NCBI RefSeq assembly: GCF_019711535.1
Contig: NZ_JAIGNP010000003.1
Span: 682,001 to 746,000 of the forward strand
Source: Qipengyuania aestuarii
GTDB lineage: Bacteria > Pseudomonadota > Alphaproteobacteria > Sphingomonadales > Sphingomonadaceae
Reading direction: 5' to 3'
DNA: 64,000 nucleotides
Positions within the stretch are counted from its first letter, which is position 1; each line of letters begins with the position of its first letter. This document shows positions 45,669-54,778 of this stretch, one piece after another. Made by a program: the position numbers and the translations under genes. The notes under the pieces were generated by a model. It made no database searches. It was not told the origin of the DNA and was given only the letters and a program-made list of their open reading frames with translations.

Positions 45669-47148
45669 GCTAACCGGAAAGCTCGGAATTCAATCTCTCA
45701 GATCGGGCCTCGTAGACGACGGCGACGACGCTCCGCTTGTTTTGCTTTACATGGATCTAACACTTCCGTGCAGACGTTTTTTGGTCGAACATAAAGTTGC
45801 CGAACCAGGAAAAGTTTCAGTTACGGCCGAATTCCTGCTCCGTTTAGTGCGCGCCGTTGATGGATGCACCGAAGACATGGTGCAGTCCTTCTTCGGGTAT
45901 TCTCGTAGAGAGATGGCGTTCGTTCTTAAGGAAGTGGAGGAGGCCGCTTACGTGTATAGGTCTGATGGGCGCCTGCACCTTACCACCACGGGCCGGTCGC
46001 TATTCCAACCCGGTGAAGAAGAGCCGATGATCTACGACGTGGAGCGCAAGACCGCGCGTGCAGGATTCGATCTAATCTCGATGGCGCCTGCAGAGTGGCA
46101 GCATCTGAGCTATTTCGAACGCCAACTTCCTGAACTCCCGTTGCTCGACCCGACACAGGCGAGTTCGGCCACAAAAAGAATTCCGTCCGCCTTCAAGCGC
46201 TTTTTCCGAGATTTTGGCCCACGCGAGCAGCCCGCGACGAATGCACGTAGAATGCTTTACTCTGTGGATTCGGTTGCGCCAGACGAACGATTTTCGACGC
46301 TTGTTCGGGTTAGGATGATCTCCACCGGGAGCAAACCCACATCAGCAGAGATCGATCTTTCAGAGTGGCGGAGCGAATACGAGCTCGACGACCGCGAGCC
46401 GGTCGTCCGCTCGGTTGGAGAGATGGTCGAACGCCTTCAGGTGACGCGGCGAGGCGACGATGATCAGGCTTACGAACTGCTTACCGCTCTTGCGCCGGAG
46501 TACCTCAAGGAATGGATGAAGCGCGATGGGTTGAGTGTCGAACGCTATTACAGACACGCGTTCATCACTAAAGGTGACATCCGTACAGATCGCCAAACGA
46601 CCTCGCTCATCGGTAGCCTTTTCACACCGGAGAATGCCAGACGGCTTTTCGAGGCCACCAGCTATGGGCTGCGAAGAGTCCGCCGAACAGCGGACCATTT
46701 CTTTTGGGTTGTGCCGACGGTTCCCCTGTGGGGAAGCACGTCAATTCTTTCTGAGGTTGTGGACAATATGGTCGAGCGCCTCAGCAATGCAGATGATTCT
46801 AGGCTGCAGGATCGGCCGGTTGAGCCAGTTGGTCTTGCGGCCGGAAGACCGGACCCATGGGTCCGATCGGCTTTCGACAATGTTATGGAGTCTGGATCGC
46901 TAATCTTTCCCAACGGCTTTGAGATGTTCTTCGTCCCAGGCGTCGTTGTGGCAGCAGTCGTTCATGCACCGGTTGGCGCGCAGACAGGTCTTCCAGTGCC
47001 ATTGGGCTTGGTCAGCTTCGATGAGCGCGTGGTGGGGCGCGCAGCGGAGCTTCTGAGCGGTCGCGCTAACGTCTGGGGTTTCGACAAAAGGCACGAAAGG
47101 TCTCTTCGACATTCCGAGGCCCTTCTTCCCCAAGAGGTGACCCCTTAA
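45658..47148 (+). CDS. Unknown partner of the NERD-kinase-helicase protein
   Basis: A 496-residue protein, not recognised. ATG 45658 lies inside the end of the helicase gene (ATGAGCAATAA overlap) with GGGAGG before it, so the pair is translationally coupled; in-frame codons further upstream are therefore not used. Residues about 50-110 look like a winged helix-turn-helix (EDMVQSFFGYSRREMAFVLK, then RLHLTTTGRSLF). The C-terminal domain has VAAVVHAPVGAQTGLPVPLG. No phospholipase D HKD motif, nuclease or protease motif is visible. Likely a DNA- or target-sensing subunit, but this is inference. Confidence 0.75.
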   Translation: MSNKLTGKLGIQSLRSGLVDDGDDAPLVLLYMDLTLPCRRFLVEHKVAEPGKVSVTAEFLLRLVRAVDGCTEDMVQSFFGYSRREMAFVLKEVEEAAYVYRSDGRLHLTTTGRSLFQPGEEEPMIYDVERKTARAGFDLISMAPAEWQHLSYFERQLPELPLLDPTQASSATKRIPSAFKRFFRDFGPREQPATNARRMLYSVDSVAPDERFSTLVRVRMISTGSKPTSAEIDLSEWRSEYELDDREPVVRSVGEMVERLQVTRRGDDDQAYELLTALAPEYLKEWMKRDGLSVERYYRHAFITKGDIRTDRQTTSLIGSLFTPENARRLFEATSYGLRRVRRTADHFFWVVPTVPLWGSTSILSEVVDNMVERLSNADDSRLQDRPVEPVGLAAGRPDPWVRSAFDNVMESGSLIFPNGFEMFFVPGVVVAAVVHAPVGAQTGLPVPLGLVSFDERVVGRAAELLSGRANVWGFDKRHERSLRHSEALLPQEVTP

Positions 47149-47276
47149 CACCGGCAGGCTCGAAAAGGCTTGTCGCTTCGATGAGCTCTGGGTTGAGGGT
47201 GACCGAGCATATCGCTTGGCTTCGGGAGGATGGCGGCAGCTTGCGCTAAGACAATCTGATCCTATGCACCTCTGCA

Positions 47277-47921
47277 TTATGCCGCTAAACCCAAATCCAT
47301 CAGCTCACCCCAAGCTTTTGCAGCCCGTCGCTTGATCAAGCGGCGAGCGGTTGCGAGTTCGGCCTGATCCATGCCTGCAAAGCCGGCGAGCGCCATTCCA
47401 CAAAGACCTTGGTCAATCCCGTCGACAACCATTTCGATTTCCGGCGAACCGTTGACGAGGCCGTCGAGAGCTCGCCTGTAGGTTTCTGCTCGCTCGACGA
47501 TTTCGTAGGCTTCGTCTGGCGCTAATGGTGACACGAGCAGGTCGCACGCCTCGCGATAAAGCACCTCATCCCTCTCGCGTTTGGCGATGACCGCGCTCGC
47601 GAGCGAGCGCATGACAGCCATCAAAAAGTGTTCGATTTTCAGCCCAATGGGGCAACTGCGCGAGGTCAGCGCGCGCAGGATTGCCTCCTGCAGAAGGTCG
47701 TCCGCGTCGATACCGGCAGTGAAGGCACGGAACCGCGCGACGCGCATCAGCTTCGAGTTAGCCCTCGTGTCGATCGCTGCGATAGCTGCGCGAACCTGCG
47801 CCTTTGTGAGATACGAGCCTGCCGCGCTGCTCGATGATGTATGCGCACCACTGCCCAGATTCGGACAGACGCGCGCCGATTTAAGGATAATTTTGCCGTT
47901 GACGGCGGATGCCTTCTTCAT
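47277..47921 (-). CDS. Sigma-70-like (ECF-type) protein
   Basis: A 214-residue protein with a sigma region 2-like core (ARFRAFTAGIDADDLLQEAI, then LRALTSRS; DDLLQEAILRAL is the 2.2 helix) and a region 4-like C-terminus (GMALAGFAGMDQAELATARRL). Similar sigma-like proteins are common on sphingomonad plasmids and islands. It converges on the helicase-partner gene. Targets could be the island's own promoters; this is not shown. Confidence 0.65.
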   Translation of the reverse strand: MKKASAVNGKIILKSARVCPNLGSGAHTSSSSAAGSYLTKAQVRAAIAAIDTRANSKLMRVARFRAFTAGIDADDLLQEAILRALTSRSCPIGLKIEHFLMAVMRSLASAVIAKRERDEVLYREACDLLVSPLAPDEAYEIVERAETYRRALDGLVNGSPEIEMVVDGIDQGLCGMALAGFAGMDQAELATARRLIKRRAAKAWGELMDLGLAA

Positions 47922-48226
47922 GGTTTCCTCGCTGGGCGAGCGAGACCACGGGCGTGGACAGCAATGTCGAAAATGTCATTTCGCGACCTCGAGCGCCGTT
48001 CGAACGCGCACGGGTTGCGTGCGGGTTCACAGGGTTTGCGCGACTCGAATCAAGGTCTCCGGCTCGGGGTTCTGTCCCGGCACGCTGCATCGCGACACTG
48101 CTTTGCCATGGAATGATTTAAGAACTGGTTACCGTCGCCTTCCGGCATCGGCGGCGGTTGGTTTTTCTATGTGTCGGACCGGTGGGTGTCTGAATCTCAC
48201 CGGTCCGGCGCATATAGGAGTGTGGC
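47922..48226. other. Intergenic region (305 bases) with a perfect 10-base inverted repeat
   Basis: No convincing gene. CGGACCGGTG (48175-48184) and CACCGGTCCG (48198-48207) form a perfect stem with a 13-base loop about 20 bases after the exonuclease stop. There is no T run, so it is a weak terminator candidate or a protein-binding site. Confidence 0.5.
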
Positions 48227-48982
48227 TTAAGCCGCGTGGTCGAACCCAGCGGCAATCACGTCGTGCAGCCTATCGGCATATGCTCGCAACTCTCCGGCGA
48301 GCATATGATCTGGTCGCCGTCGCAAGAAGCCCTCGACCAGCGCGATGATCGCGGGCTCGAGCCGCAGTCCTTCCGTGCCCTGCGCGACCAGCCAGCCGAT
48401 TTTCGCGATGGCAAGCAAGAGGCAATCCAGTTCGACATGGTCTCGCAGGTTTTGCCATGCGGTGTCACTTGCTGGACGAGGAACGTTCGATTTCGCTGCG
48501 ACGAGGTCAAACGGCACGTCCATTCTGAGCAACAGCTGGCTTAGGTGGGTCCAGGTTCGGCCTCCCCCCTTTAGCATCAAACCAAGGTCGAGGTGCGGGC
48601 GGGGCCCCTTCCGACCGGGTTGGTCAACGAGCTGCGGCGGGAGCCCCCGACCGTGAGCCATACTCGCCAGCAAGAGGATAGGGATGTCCGTCGCGAGCCC
48701 GCCGTATGTCAAAACGGGCTTGTCTTCGTGAGCCCTGAGGTAATCGAACACCTGGCGTATGACGCCTTCTTCGTCACCCCAGTCCCGTTCGCTCCAGCTA
48801 CCGATTTCGCCGGTGCTGACCCGGCCCTCATCGTCGATGGTGAACTGGAACACCCCCGCTGCCATTACCCGCTTCACCGCGACCGCACGGCGCTGCGATG
48901 CAGGGTCCATGGCCCGGTGCAGCTCATGCAATTCCCGGTCCCAGAAGAAATCCGCGTCGAGTGCGATATACGTTTTTGCCAT
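48227..48982 (-). CDS. DnaQ-fold 3'-5' exonuclease-like protein
   Basis: A 251-residue protein with a ribonuclease-H-fold exonuclease pattern like the predicted PolB-type 3'-5' exonuclease group: YIALDADFFWD at the start (acidic site), VLTYGGLATDIPILLLAS (the FNGxxFDlP-like Exo II) and a late Asp in LRDHVELDCLLLA (Exo III). The first motif has D-x-D rather than D-x-E, so activity is uncertain. ATG with AAAGGA upstream. First of two such nucleases in this cluster. Confidence 0.7.
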   Translation of the reverse strand: MAKTYIALDADFFWDRELHELHRAMDPASQRRAVAVKRVMAAGVFQFTIDDEGRVSTGEIGSWSERDWGDEEGVIRQVFDYLRAHEDKPVLTYGGLATDIPILLLASMAHGRGLPPQLVDQPGRKGPRPHLDLGLMLKGGGRTWTHLSQLLLRMDVPFDLVAAKSNVPRPASDTAWQNLRDHVELDCLLLAIAKIGWLVAQGTEGLRLEPAIIALVEGFLRRRPDHMLAGELRAYADRLHDVIAAGFDHAA

Positions 48983-49025
48983 TGTGCTTTTTCCTTTCTC
49001 TAGCTGTTGGCATCATGACGCTTCG

Positions 49026-49610
49026 TCAGAAGGGGAGCGGGCGGGCCCGCTCGATTGCTCTCCAAGCTTCCCATGCGGTCGAGAGCGAGTTTCGCTCGTC
49101 CGGAGAGAACTGCGACCACACGAAAGCGGCCCAGAGGCATTGGGCCTCGTCTGGCGCCTTGCGCGACCGGGATAGGATGTTCGCGCCGGGTTCGGCGCGT
49201 TCGATCCGATACGCCGCGGCGATTTCCTCCAGCACTCTGTTGGCGCACTCGAGCGGCAGGATGTCGAGATCCGCGCGCTCGCGCTGCAGCAGTTGCAGGT
49301 CAGCCGGAGGAAGTGGGCCACCTGCAGCAAAGCTGTGCCGCAGATAATATTGCGCGGTGCGCGAGGCCCTCGCGATCACCGTCGCGTGTCTAGGGATGCG
49401 CGCGGCAATTCCGTCGAGGATCGAGGCGCGCGTGGCCGTCCGATCAAACGCAGCGTGATCGATGGTGAACCGGGCGCCGGCCTTTCGGCACCGGGTGACG
49501 GTGAAGAGCGCGGTCGAACGGATTGCCGAGCGTGCGGCGTGCTCGCTGGCATCGCGGATGATGACAAGCGAGCATAGGGTGTCTGGGTGCCGCCTGGAAT
49601 TCGTGGTCAT
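49026..49610 (-). CDS. Hypothetical protein of the island cluster
   Basis: A 194-residue protein with no recognised domain. The middle (RIPRHATVIARASRTAQYYL, LQLLQRERADLDILPLE) and the Trp-rich end (LWAAFVWSQFSPDERNSL) suggest a compact alpha/beta fold. The start MTTNSRR at 49610 is chosen because GGGA lies upstream; the longer in-frame sequence is Pro/Arg-rich and contains the hairpin at 49638. Function unknown. Confidence 0.6.
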   Translation of the reverse strand: MTTNSRRHPDTLCSLVIIRDASEHAARSAIRSTALFTVTRCRKAGARFTIDHAAFDRTATRASILDGIAARIPRHATVIARASRTAQYYLRHSFAAGGPLPPADLQLLQRERADLDILPLECANRVLEEIAAAYRIERAEPGANILSRSRKAPDEAQCLWAAFVWSQFSPDERNSLSTAWEAWRAIERARPLPF

Positions 49611-49637
49611 GGAAATGGTCCCTTGCTGGTGAACGAA

Positions 49638-49672
49638 AGAGGGCGGCGCTCCCGCTGGAAGCGCCGCCCTCT
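49638..49672. other. Perfect 13-base inverted repeat between two island genes
   Basis: AGAGGGCGGCGCT (49638-49650) and AGCGCCGCCCTCT (49660-49672) make a very stable hairpin. No T run follows on either strand. It sits in the leader of the 194-residue gene and may act as an RNA-stability or attenuation element. Confidence 0.7.
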
Positions 49673-49696
49673 CGTGGTTGGTGAATGTAGACGCGG

Positions 49697-50245
49697 TCAG
49701 GCTGCGGCGGTGTCGACTGGGACTGCAGTGCCATCGGCATGGAAGGCGAAAGTGGTTTCTTCCCACGCACCGGATTCGAGCAGAGGACCGACCGCTTCGA
49801 CCGCAGCTGCGATGCGGCTCTCGGCACGGATGCGCGCCTTCCGGCGCGTCGCAGCCTTCTCGACGGCGACCTCCCGCAGCACGCCCCGTTCGTCGATGTC
49901 GAACTGACGGCTGCGATCCATGGTCACGAGTACCAACGGCTTCTCGGCGCCGACGCAGGCCGGCTCGACCCGCACTAGGCCGATGCCGTCCAGCATTCGG
50001 AAGACCAGGAAATACCAGGCGGGGGAGGTGTCGCTCGGCGAGCTGTAAACCGCGAACACCGCATCTTGGCGATCTTCGGCGGCCTTGCAGGCTAACGCCT
50101 CCATAACAGGCAGGGTCGCGGCGCTCACGCAGCCGAACGTAATTGCCGAGGTGCCGGTGCCTGTTTCCGGCAATCCGAGCTCAAATTGGAGGGCGAGCGC
50201 GTTCGCCCGGTGGGCTCGGAGCCCACCGACTTGGGTATTGTTCAT
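49697..50245 (-). CDS. Hypothetical protein of the island cluster
   Basis: A 182-residue protein with no known domain. Features seen: AVFAVYSSPSDTSPAWYFLVF and LVRVEPACVGAEKPLVLVTMD (beta-rich core, about 60-115) and a basic helix RKARIRAESRIAAAVEAVG. The start MNNTQVGG at 50245 has AAGGAA ahead of it. Likely co-transcribed with the exonuclease gene upstream. Confidence 0.6.
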   Translation of the reverse strand: MNNTQVGGLRAHRANALALQFELGLPETGTGTSAITFGCVSAATLPVMEALACKAAEDRQDAVFAVYSSPSDTSPAWYFLVFRMLDGIGLVRVEPACVGAEKPLVLVTMDRSRQFDIDERGVLREVAVEKAATRRKARIRAESRIAAAVEAVGPLLESGAWEETTFAFHADGTAVPVDTAAA

Positions 50246-50314
50246 TATTCTGTTCCTTGTTTTCGGTGACGGCCATGCTGGCCGGAGCTTTTCCCTCACC
50301 CGGGAGGCTCGTAA

Positions 50315-51226
50315 TCAGCGCCTCCACGACACCACTTCGACCTTCCGCTCTACCGGCTCCCAGGTCCAATCTGCTCGATACCGTTCGACCCAATCGACGG
50401 GGACGATGGTAGGATTGCGGCCCACCAGTTCGCGGTACCACGCGACCTCGGCGTCATAGTCCGCTTCGCGCACGAGCTTGTGATTCACGCCGCGGTCCGA
50501 ATATCGATATCCACGGCGATGCACGTCTTTTCGCAGGCGATACGGCAGATCGCTCGCCTCGAGGCGCCAGGTTGGCGATCGCGCACCGGCAAGCGCATGT
50601 GCCATCACCGTACGTCTGTCGCGGCATTCGTGTGCGAGCAAATGGATCAGGCTTGCGACGTCGTCGGCCGCGCGATGCGCGGTCGGATTGAACATCCCAG
50701 CCTGCATCAGAAGATACCCCTGCGCGTGACCGTCGAAGCCCAAAGCGTGCCAATCGACATCCGCCATGGCGCAAATCCACGGCATCTCGCCGACCTCCGG
50801 GACGAGCATTTCGAGGTGCTGACGGTCGAATTTGGAGTGAAAGGCGAGGCATGCATCAGCTGTCTTGAGATGCTCGGCGATCTTCTGCGGCACGAGCCGT
50901 TTGCCCACGACCATGGTGTCGGTAATGCCAGTGATCTTTTCAATCTGTGGCTCAATCGGCCGTGAGGGCTGCTGTAGACCGCATTTCACGCGTTCCACCT
51001 CAAGGATATGCCCCTGCTGATCGACGACGATCATCGCGACGGCGATTTCGAGGATTTCGTGATACTGGGGATCAAGGCCATCGGTCTCGAGATCGATCAC
51101 CGCGATCTTCATGAAGGGCGGTCCCGCATTGGTGGGTGGTCGCCATTCCTGCAGCGGTGTTATCCGGTGCAGGACGCGGGTCTGGCCGTCGTTGCCCCGC
51201 GCGGCCGGAGTGGTTGGGGTATTCAT
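50315..51226 (-). CDS. DnaQ-like DEDDh exonuclease
   Basis: A 303-residue 3'-5' exonuclease. Exo I VIDLETDGLDP (Asp45, Glu47), Exo II AFHSKFDRQHLE (Asp134) and Exo III HRAADDVASL (His184, Asp189) form a full DEDDh site, as in polymerase III epsilon. The C-terminal 100 residues are extra and end in WTWEPVERKVEVVSW. Start MNTPTTP at 51226 with GAGGAA upstream. A role in element replication or nucleic-acid degradation is plausible; the family does not tell which. Confidence 0.82.
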   Translation of the reverse strand: MNTPTTPAARGNDGQTRVLHRITPLQEWRPPTNAGPPFMKIAVIDLETDGLDPQYHEILEIAVAMIVVDQQGHILEVERVKCGLQQPSRPIEPQIEKITGITDTMVVGKRLVPQKIAEHLKTADACLAFHSKFDRQHLEMLVPEVGEMPWICAMADVDWHALGFDGHAQGYLLMQAGMFNPTAHRAADDVASLIHLLAHECRDRRTVMAHALAGARSPTWRLEASDLPYRLRKDVHRRGYRYSDRGVNHKLVREADYDAEVAWYRELVGRNPTIVPVDWVERYRADWTWEPVERKVEVVSWRR

Positions 51227-51282
51227 ATGTCGTTCCTCGTTGTTGATGAACGAGGACAGCCGCAGGCATTTTTCCTTCACCC

Positions 51283-51302
51283 CGCTGTCCTCCCAGACAG
51301 CG
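51283..51302. other. Small inverted repeat after the relaxase gene
   Basis: CGCTGTC (51283-51289) and GACAGCG (51296-51302) form a 7-pair stem, loop 6, between the relaxase stop and the exonuclease start. No T run; weak evidence of a transcription end. Confidence 0.4.
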
Positions 51303-51382
51303 TCGTTTCCCGGTTTTCATACGGCCGAGCATGCCGAACTTTTCCTAATGTGGTTGCGCGACGGCCACTGCGCAAAGTCGCA

Positions 51383-54300
51383 TCAGAAACCTTGGCCAAA
51401 GCCGTTTGCGATTGCCGCCTGCAGGTTGTGCCTGCTTGGAGGCTTATTGGCTTTAGATGCCATGAGAGCGATTTCCCCGTTGAGCGCAATCGCCATAAAT
51501 TCGCGTCGCCGACTTGCGGCATCATTGCGCGCCGCACCTTTGGTGGGCGTGAGAGGCTGTGCAGCGAATTGAAGGGCTTTGGCAACATTTGGCTCGACTG
51601 ACCATTTTTTCAACAGGCGGTCGACGCCGCTTCCGCGCGACCCCGCCAGCGTCCACTCGCCATGGACACCTTCCAGTTCGGCCGATCTCGAGGTCGCAGC
51701 AGTAGCAAGCCATGCCAGTTCTACCTTCTGATCGAAATCGATGATCCCGAGTGCCCGTTGAAGCCGAGGATCAGCAATGTCGCGATCTGTGAGCGCATAT
51801 TTCTCCCGGAAGGGCGCTGGCACATCGTAGCCCGATCCGAGCTTCTCGACTAAGAACGGTCCGTCCATCAGCGCTCTCAAGAACGCAAAGTGTCGCGAAC
51901 TTTCCGTCGCAGGCCCACTCTCTTCGCGGCGGCTCGTCTCTTCACTATTACCGGAGCTTGTTTCTCCTCTCGATGGGGCGTTAGCAGATGAGGAAGCAGG
52001 GTTCGATTGCGCATCGTTCTGCACCAAGCGCCGCTTGGAATGATTCGCTTGTGCAACCGGACCAATAGTGACCTCCCTTTGTTTGGCCCCAGAAACTCTA
52101 GGCATTGCGGGGCCGCTTACGCCCTCAAGTTCGTCGTCTGTGGGAGCGACGGAACGGCTCTGCGTGTTCTTGCTGAAGCCGCGCTTTAAACCGTCGGCGG
52201 CCAGCTGCTTTTCATTGGGTGTATTGTCACGACTATTCCCTGATGGCGGACTACCCTTGCTCGCGACTCTTGGTGCGCCAGCTCCAATACGGATGTTGGC
52301 GGCCTCTCCCGGGATGATACTGGGCTTATTACTTGAGCTAGCGCTCTCGACCTCTTCAGGGTGGTCAGGAACCTTTCGCGTTTTCGTCGGATACTGGTCA
52401 TGCTGAAAAACGCGGCCCGCGAGATCAGCAGGAGAGGCCACCGACTGGTCCGTTTTGATCATCTTAGCATCGGCAGTTTGGGTGCGGGTCGAGTTTTGCT
52501 GTTGCGCTTGCGCCGATAGGGTATTCGGATCATCGCTTGGCCCCTCGGCCAATTTACCCTCGATGTCGGCTGATACCGGGCTTTTCTTCCCGGAATTCCC
52601 GCTGGGCTCCGAATCTGCTTGTTGGGCGAGCCGCTCAAGCATGGTCGTCACCCGCTGCCGTTCAATAGCATTGGGATCCAGTGTTCTCGCATCATTTCTC
52701 GCCGCCTCTTTCGTTGCGGCAGTATCGGCAAGCGACGGATCGGCTGTGCGCGGGTGGGTATCGTCCCTCCCTTGGGTCGGTGCCTCTTGGATTGTTTCCG
52801 TTTCGTTGGCGGAAGCAATAGCCACAGGTGGCTGAACACGGGCGAGGGGGGACTGCGTCAGGGCCGCGTCAATTTCAGGAAGCCAGGAACCGTAGTCATC
52901 GAACAGGATCTCGGCGCACCGTAGGTGTTCCTGCGCATCCTCCATCAAGTCGTAGGTGCGCTTGAACTCTTTGCCGGAAAGCTTCTTCGGATGTTGAGGC
53001 AGGCGTTCGCTATCGGCGGTAATCCTGCGCGCGGCATGAAAATGAATATGACGAGCGCGCGATGTCAATCTTGCCTTGAGCATGGCTGCAGCGTCTCGCA
53101 CGAAGCGCAGGGTCTGCGTAGGCGCATCCGTCGGATGCATCGCAAGAGGGTGCTGACGTAAGAGTTCGCCGACTTGATGATCCCACTGACGCTGCTCGTT
53201 ATCGTTACCGTTGAGAGTGGGGTACCCCTGTTTCTCGCGCCAGTTCTGCCGGGGCCCAAGGTGGACGTCAGATTCCTTGTCGATGCCGATTTCGGATAGC
53301 TTGCCAGGGTGAAAGCGCGTCTCGCTACCAACAGCGCGTAGCTCCTCGTTCACAACACTTGCGTACTTCTCCTTGAGATCGAAGATCCACCCATCGTTAC
53401 GCGTATCCTGGTGAACGTTGCGGTCGAAGGGGTAAGTGGTTTTCTTCTTTCCGGAGTCGGTCTTGTAGTGGAGCACGATATCCGGCTCCCACATACCCTC
53501 CCATTCTGATTGCGGATTGGCCGCAGCTTCCTCCCACAGCTCGATTTGCCGCTTTAGCTTCCCGTTTTTGGGATAAGGCTTCCCTCTGGCAGCATAGTCG
53601 GCTTTGCTTTTTTCGAAGGCATCCATAAGCGACTGTGGTACCGCCGGGGGCGATGCGCTAGAAAATCGCCGCATGGGTCGTGGGTGATAATCAAGGTGGT
53701 AGTGACCGTTCAGCGGATTGTTGTTTTCGTCGGCTTCGTGAAACACGCAAACGAAGGGTAGATCGCGCCTGCGGAATTCATTCGTGAATTTTTCCAAGAC
53801 GCGTCGTTTGGCTGCGGCATCCAGTTCCTTGGGTATCTCGCCCACGATGCGGCGCTGAAGTTCAGGCGAACTCCCCGCATAGTATCTGATTTGATCGGCG
53901 CGGCTCCGGGGTTTCTGTCCCTTTGATGTTTGGGCGGCGCTGCGTTCATGCCACCCGCACCCCCGGAGCGCAGCCAACGTCGCTTCAATCTCGTCCTTCT
54001 CGACGTCGATCCACTCGCTGCCGCCCGCAAGAATTTGCTCGCGCACCTTGGATGGCAAAAAGTTGCGCTGCAGAACCGACTGCCAGAACGGGTCGTCGCG
54101 GACCGGCCGAACTTTGAGCCATGGCTTTTTCTCTGGACCGGCTGCCCTGATCGCCGTCTTGGCGACGATTTTCCATGCCGGTGCGAAATCTTGCACTGCG
54201 CCCAGATTGGAAAAAATCATCGGCCCGACCTCGTCGGCAGGGACCACATCCCGCGCCATATAGTCGGTACGGTCTTGTGCTTCCTTGGCGAGCAGGGCCT

Positions 54301-54778
54301 CTAACCCCGGCACTTTGTCCGCATCTTGCAAGTAATGGTCATGCTGAGCGACCGACGCGATGGCCTCCTTCGTCGAACCGCTGATTGTCTCGTGCGCAAA
54401 ATGAAATGTGCGCTTACCGCTAGGTGCTTGATACGTCCGGGGGCGCGTAATCGGTGGCGCAAAGCGCTGGGCTGAAGCAGTCCCCGGTTCGGCACCCCAG
54501 AGCGTGCGGGCGGGCCCACGCCTATCGAGGCCGCCGACCCTTCCGGTAATGTCTATGTCTTTCGACATGCCGTCGCTGAAGAAGTTCTTCGTTGCCAGAA
54601 TGCGTGCGTCGGTCTGGATTCGGATTTTCAGTTCGGCACGACCTGCCTTTCCTTGATAGCGATAAAGCTGACCCGCGGTCAGGTTGGGTCCGTGCATGAG
54701 CCTGACGCAATCGCTCTCCAGCGCCTTGAGGTGCTCAAGTGCTCGTCTAGCCAGCAAGCGTTTGGCTTCCATTTCCAT
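51383..54778 (-). CDS. MobA/MobL-type relaxase (mobilization protein)
   Basis: A 1,131-residue protein. The relaxase core is at about 320-370: the helix EFRRRDLPFVCVFHEAD (His347) and NGHYHLDYHPRP (His359, His361, His365) match the HUH metal-binding layout of the MobA/MobL group that nicks oriT. The core lies further from the N-terminus than usual. Residues about 690-970 are low complexity, Ser/Thr/Gln-rich, and a compact C-terminal domain (about 985-1,130) follows. No conjugation-pore genes are near, so a helper plasmid would supply the channel. Start ATG 54778 sits in the loop of a hairpin and lacks a ribosome site; ATG 54772 is in frame too. Confidence 0.82.
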   Translation of the reverse strand: MEMEAKRLLARRALEHLKALESDCVRLMHGPNLTAGQLYRYQGKAGRAELKIRIQTDARILATKNFFSDGMSKDIDITGRVGGLDRRGPARTLWGAEPGTASAQRFAPPITRPRTYQAPSGKRTFHFAHETISGSTKEAIASVAQHDHYLQDADKVPGLEALLAKEAQDRTDYMARDVVPADEVGPMIFSNLGAVQDFAPAWKIVAKTAIRAAGPEKKPWLKVRPVRDDPFWQSVLQRNFLPSKVREQILAGGSEWIDVEKDEIEATLAALRGCGWHERSAAQTSKGQKPRSRADQIRYYAGSSPELQRRIVGEIPKELDAAAKRRVLEKFTNEFRRRDLPFVCVFHEADENNNPLNGHYHLDYHPRPMRRFSSASPPAVPQSLMDAFEKSKADYAARGKPYPKNGKLKRQIELWEEAAANPQSEWEGMWEPDIVLHYKTDSGKKKTTYPFDRNVHQDTRNDGWIFDLKEKYASVVNEELRAVGSETRFHPGKLSEIGIDKESDVHLGPRQNWREKQGYPTLNGNDNEQRQWDHQVGELLRQHPLAMHPTDAPTQTLRFVRDAAAMLKARLTSRARHIHFHAARRITADSERLPQHPKKLSGKEFKRTYDLMEDAQEHLRCAEILFDDYGSWLPEIDAALTQSPLARVQPPVAIASANETETIQEAPTQGRDDTHPRTADPSLADTAATKEAARNDARTLDPNAIERQRVTTMLERLAQQADSEPSGNSGKKSPVSADIEGKLAEGPSDDPNTLSAQAQQQNSTRTQTADAKMIKTDQSVASPADLAGRVFQHDQYPTKTRKVPDHPEEVESASSSNKPSIIPGEAANIRIGAGAPRVASKGSPPSGNSRDNTPNEKQLAADGLKRGFSKNTQSRSVAPTDDELEGVSGPAMPRVSGAKQREVTIGPVAQANHSKRRLVQNDAQSNPASSSANAPSRGETSSGNSEETSRREESGPATESSRHFAFLRALMDGPFLVEKLGSGYDVPAPFREKYALTDRDIADPRLQRALGIIDFDQKVELAWLATAATSRSAELEGVHGEWTLAGSRGSGVDRLLKKWSVEPNVAKALQFAAQPLTPTKGAARNDAASRRREFMAIALNGEIALMASKANKPPSRHNLQAAIANGFGQGF

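Noticed and set aside
48175..48207. Factor-independent terminator after the DnaQ-like gene
   Set aside because: The 10-base stem is perfect but there is no T run on the minus strand; kept only as an inverted repeat.
51383..54778. Self-transmissible conjugative element
   Set aside because: No VirB/Tra pore, coupling ATPase or pilus genes are present between the attachment repeats; mobilization by a helper is the better reading.
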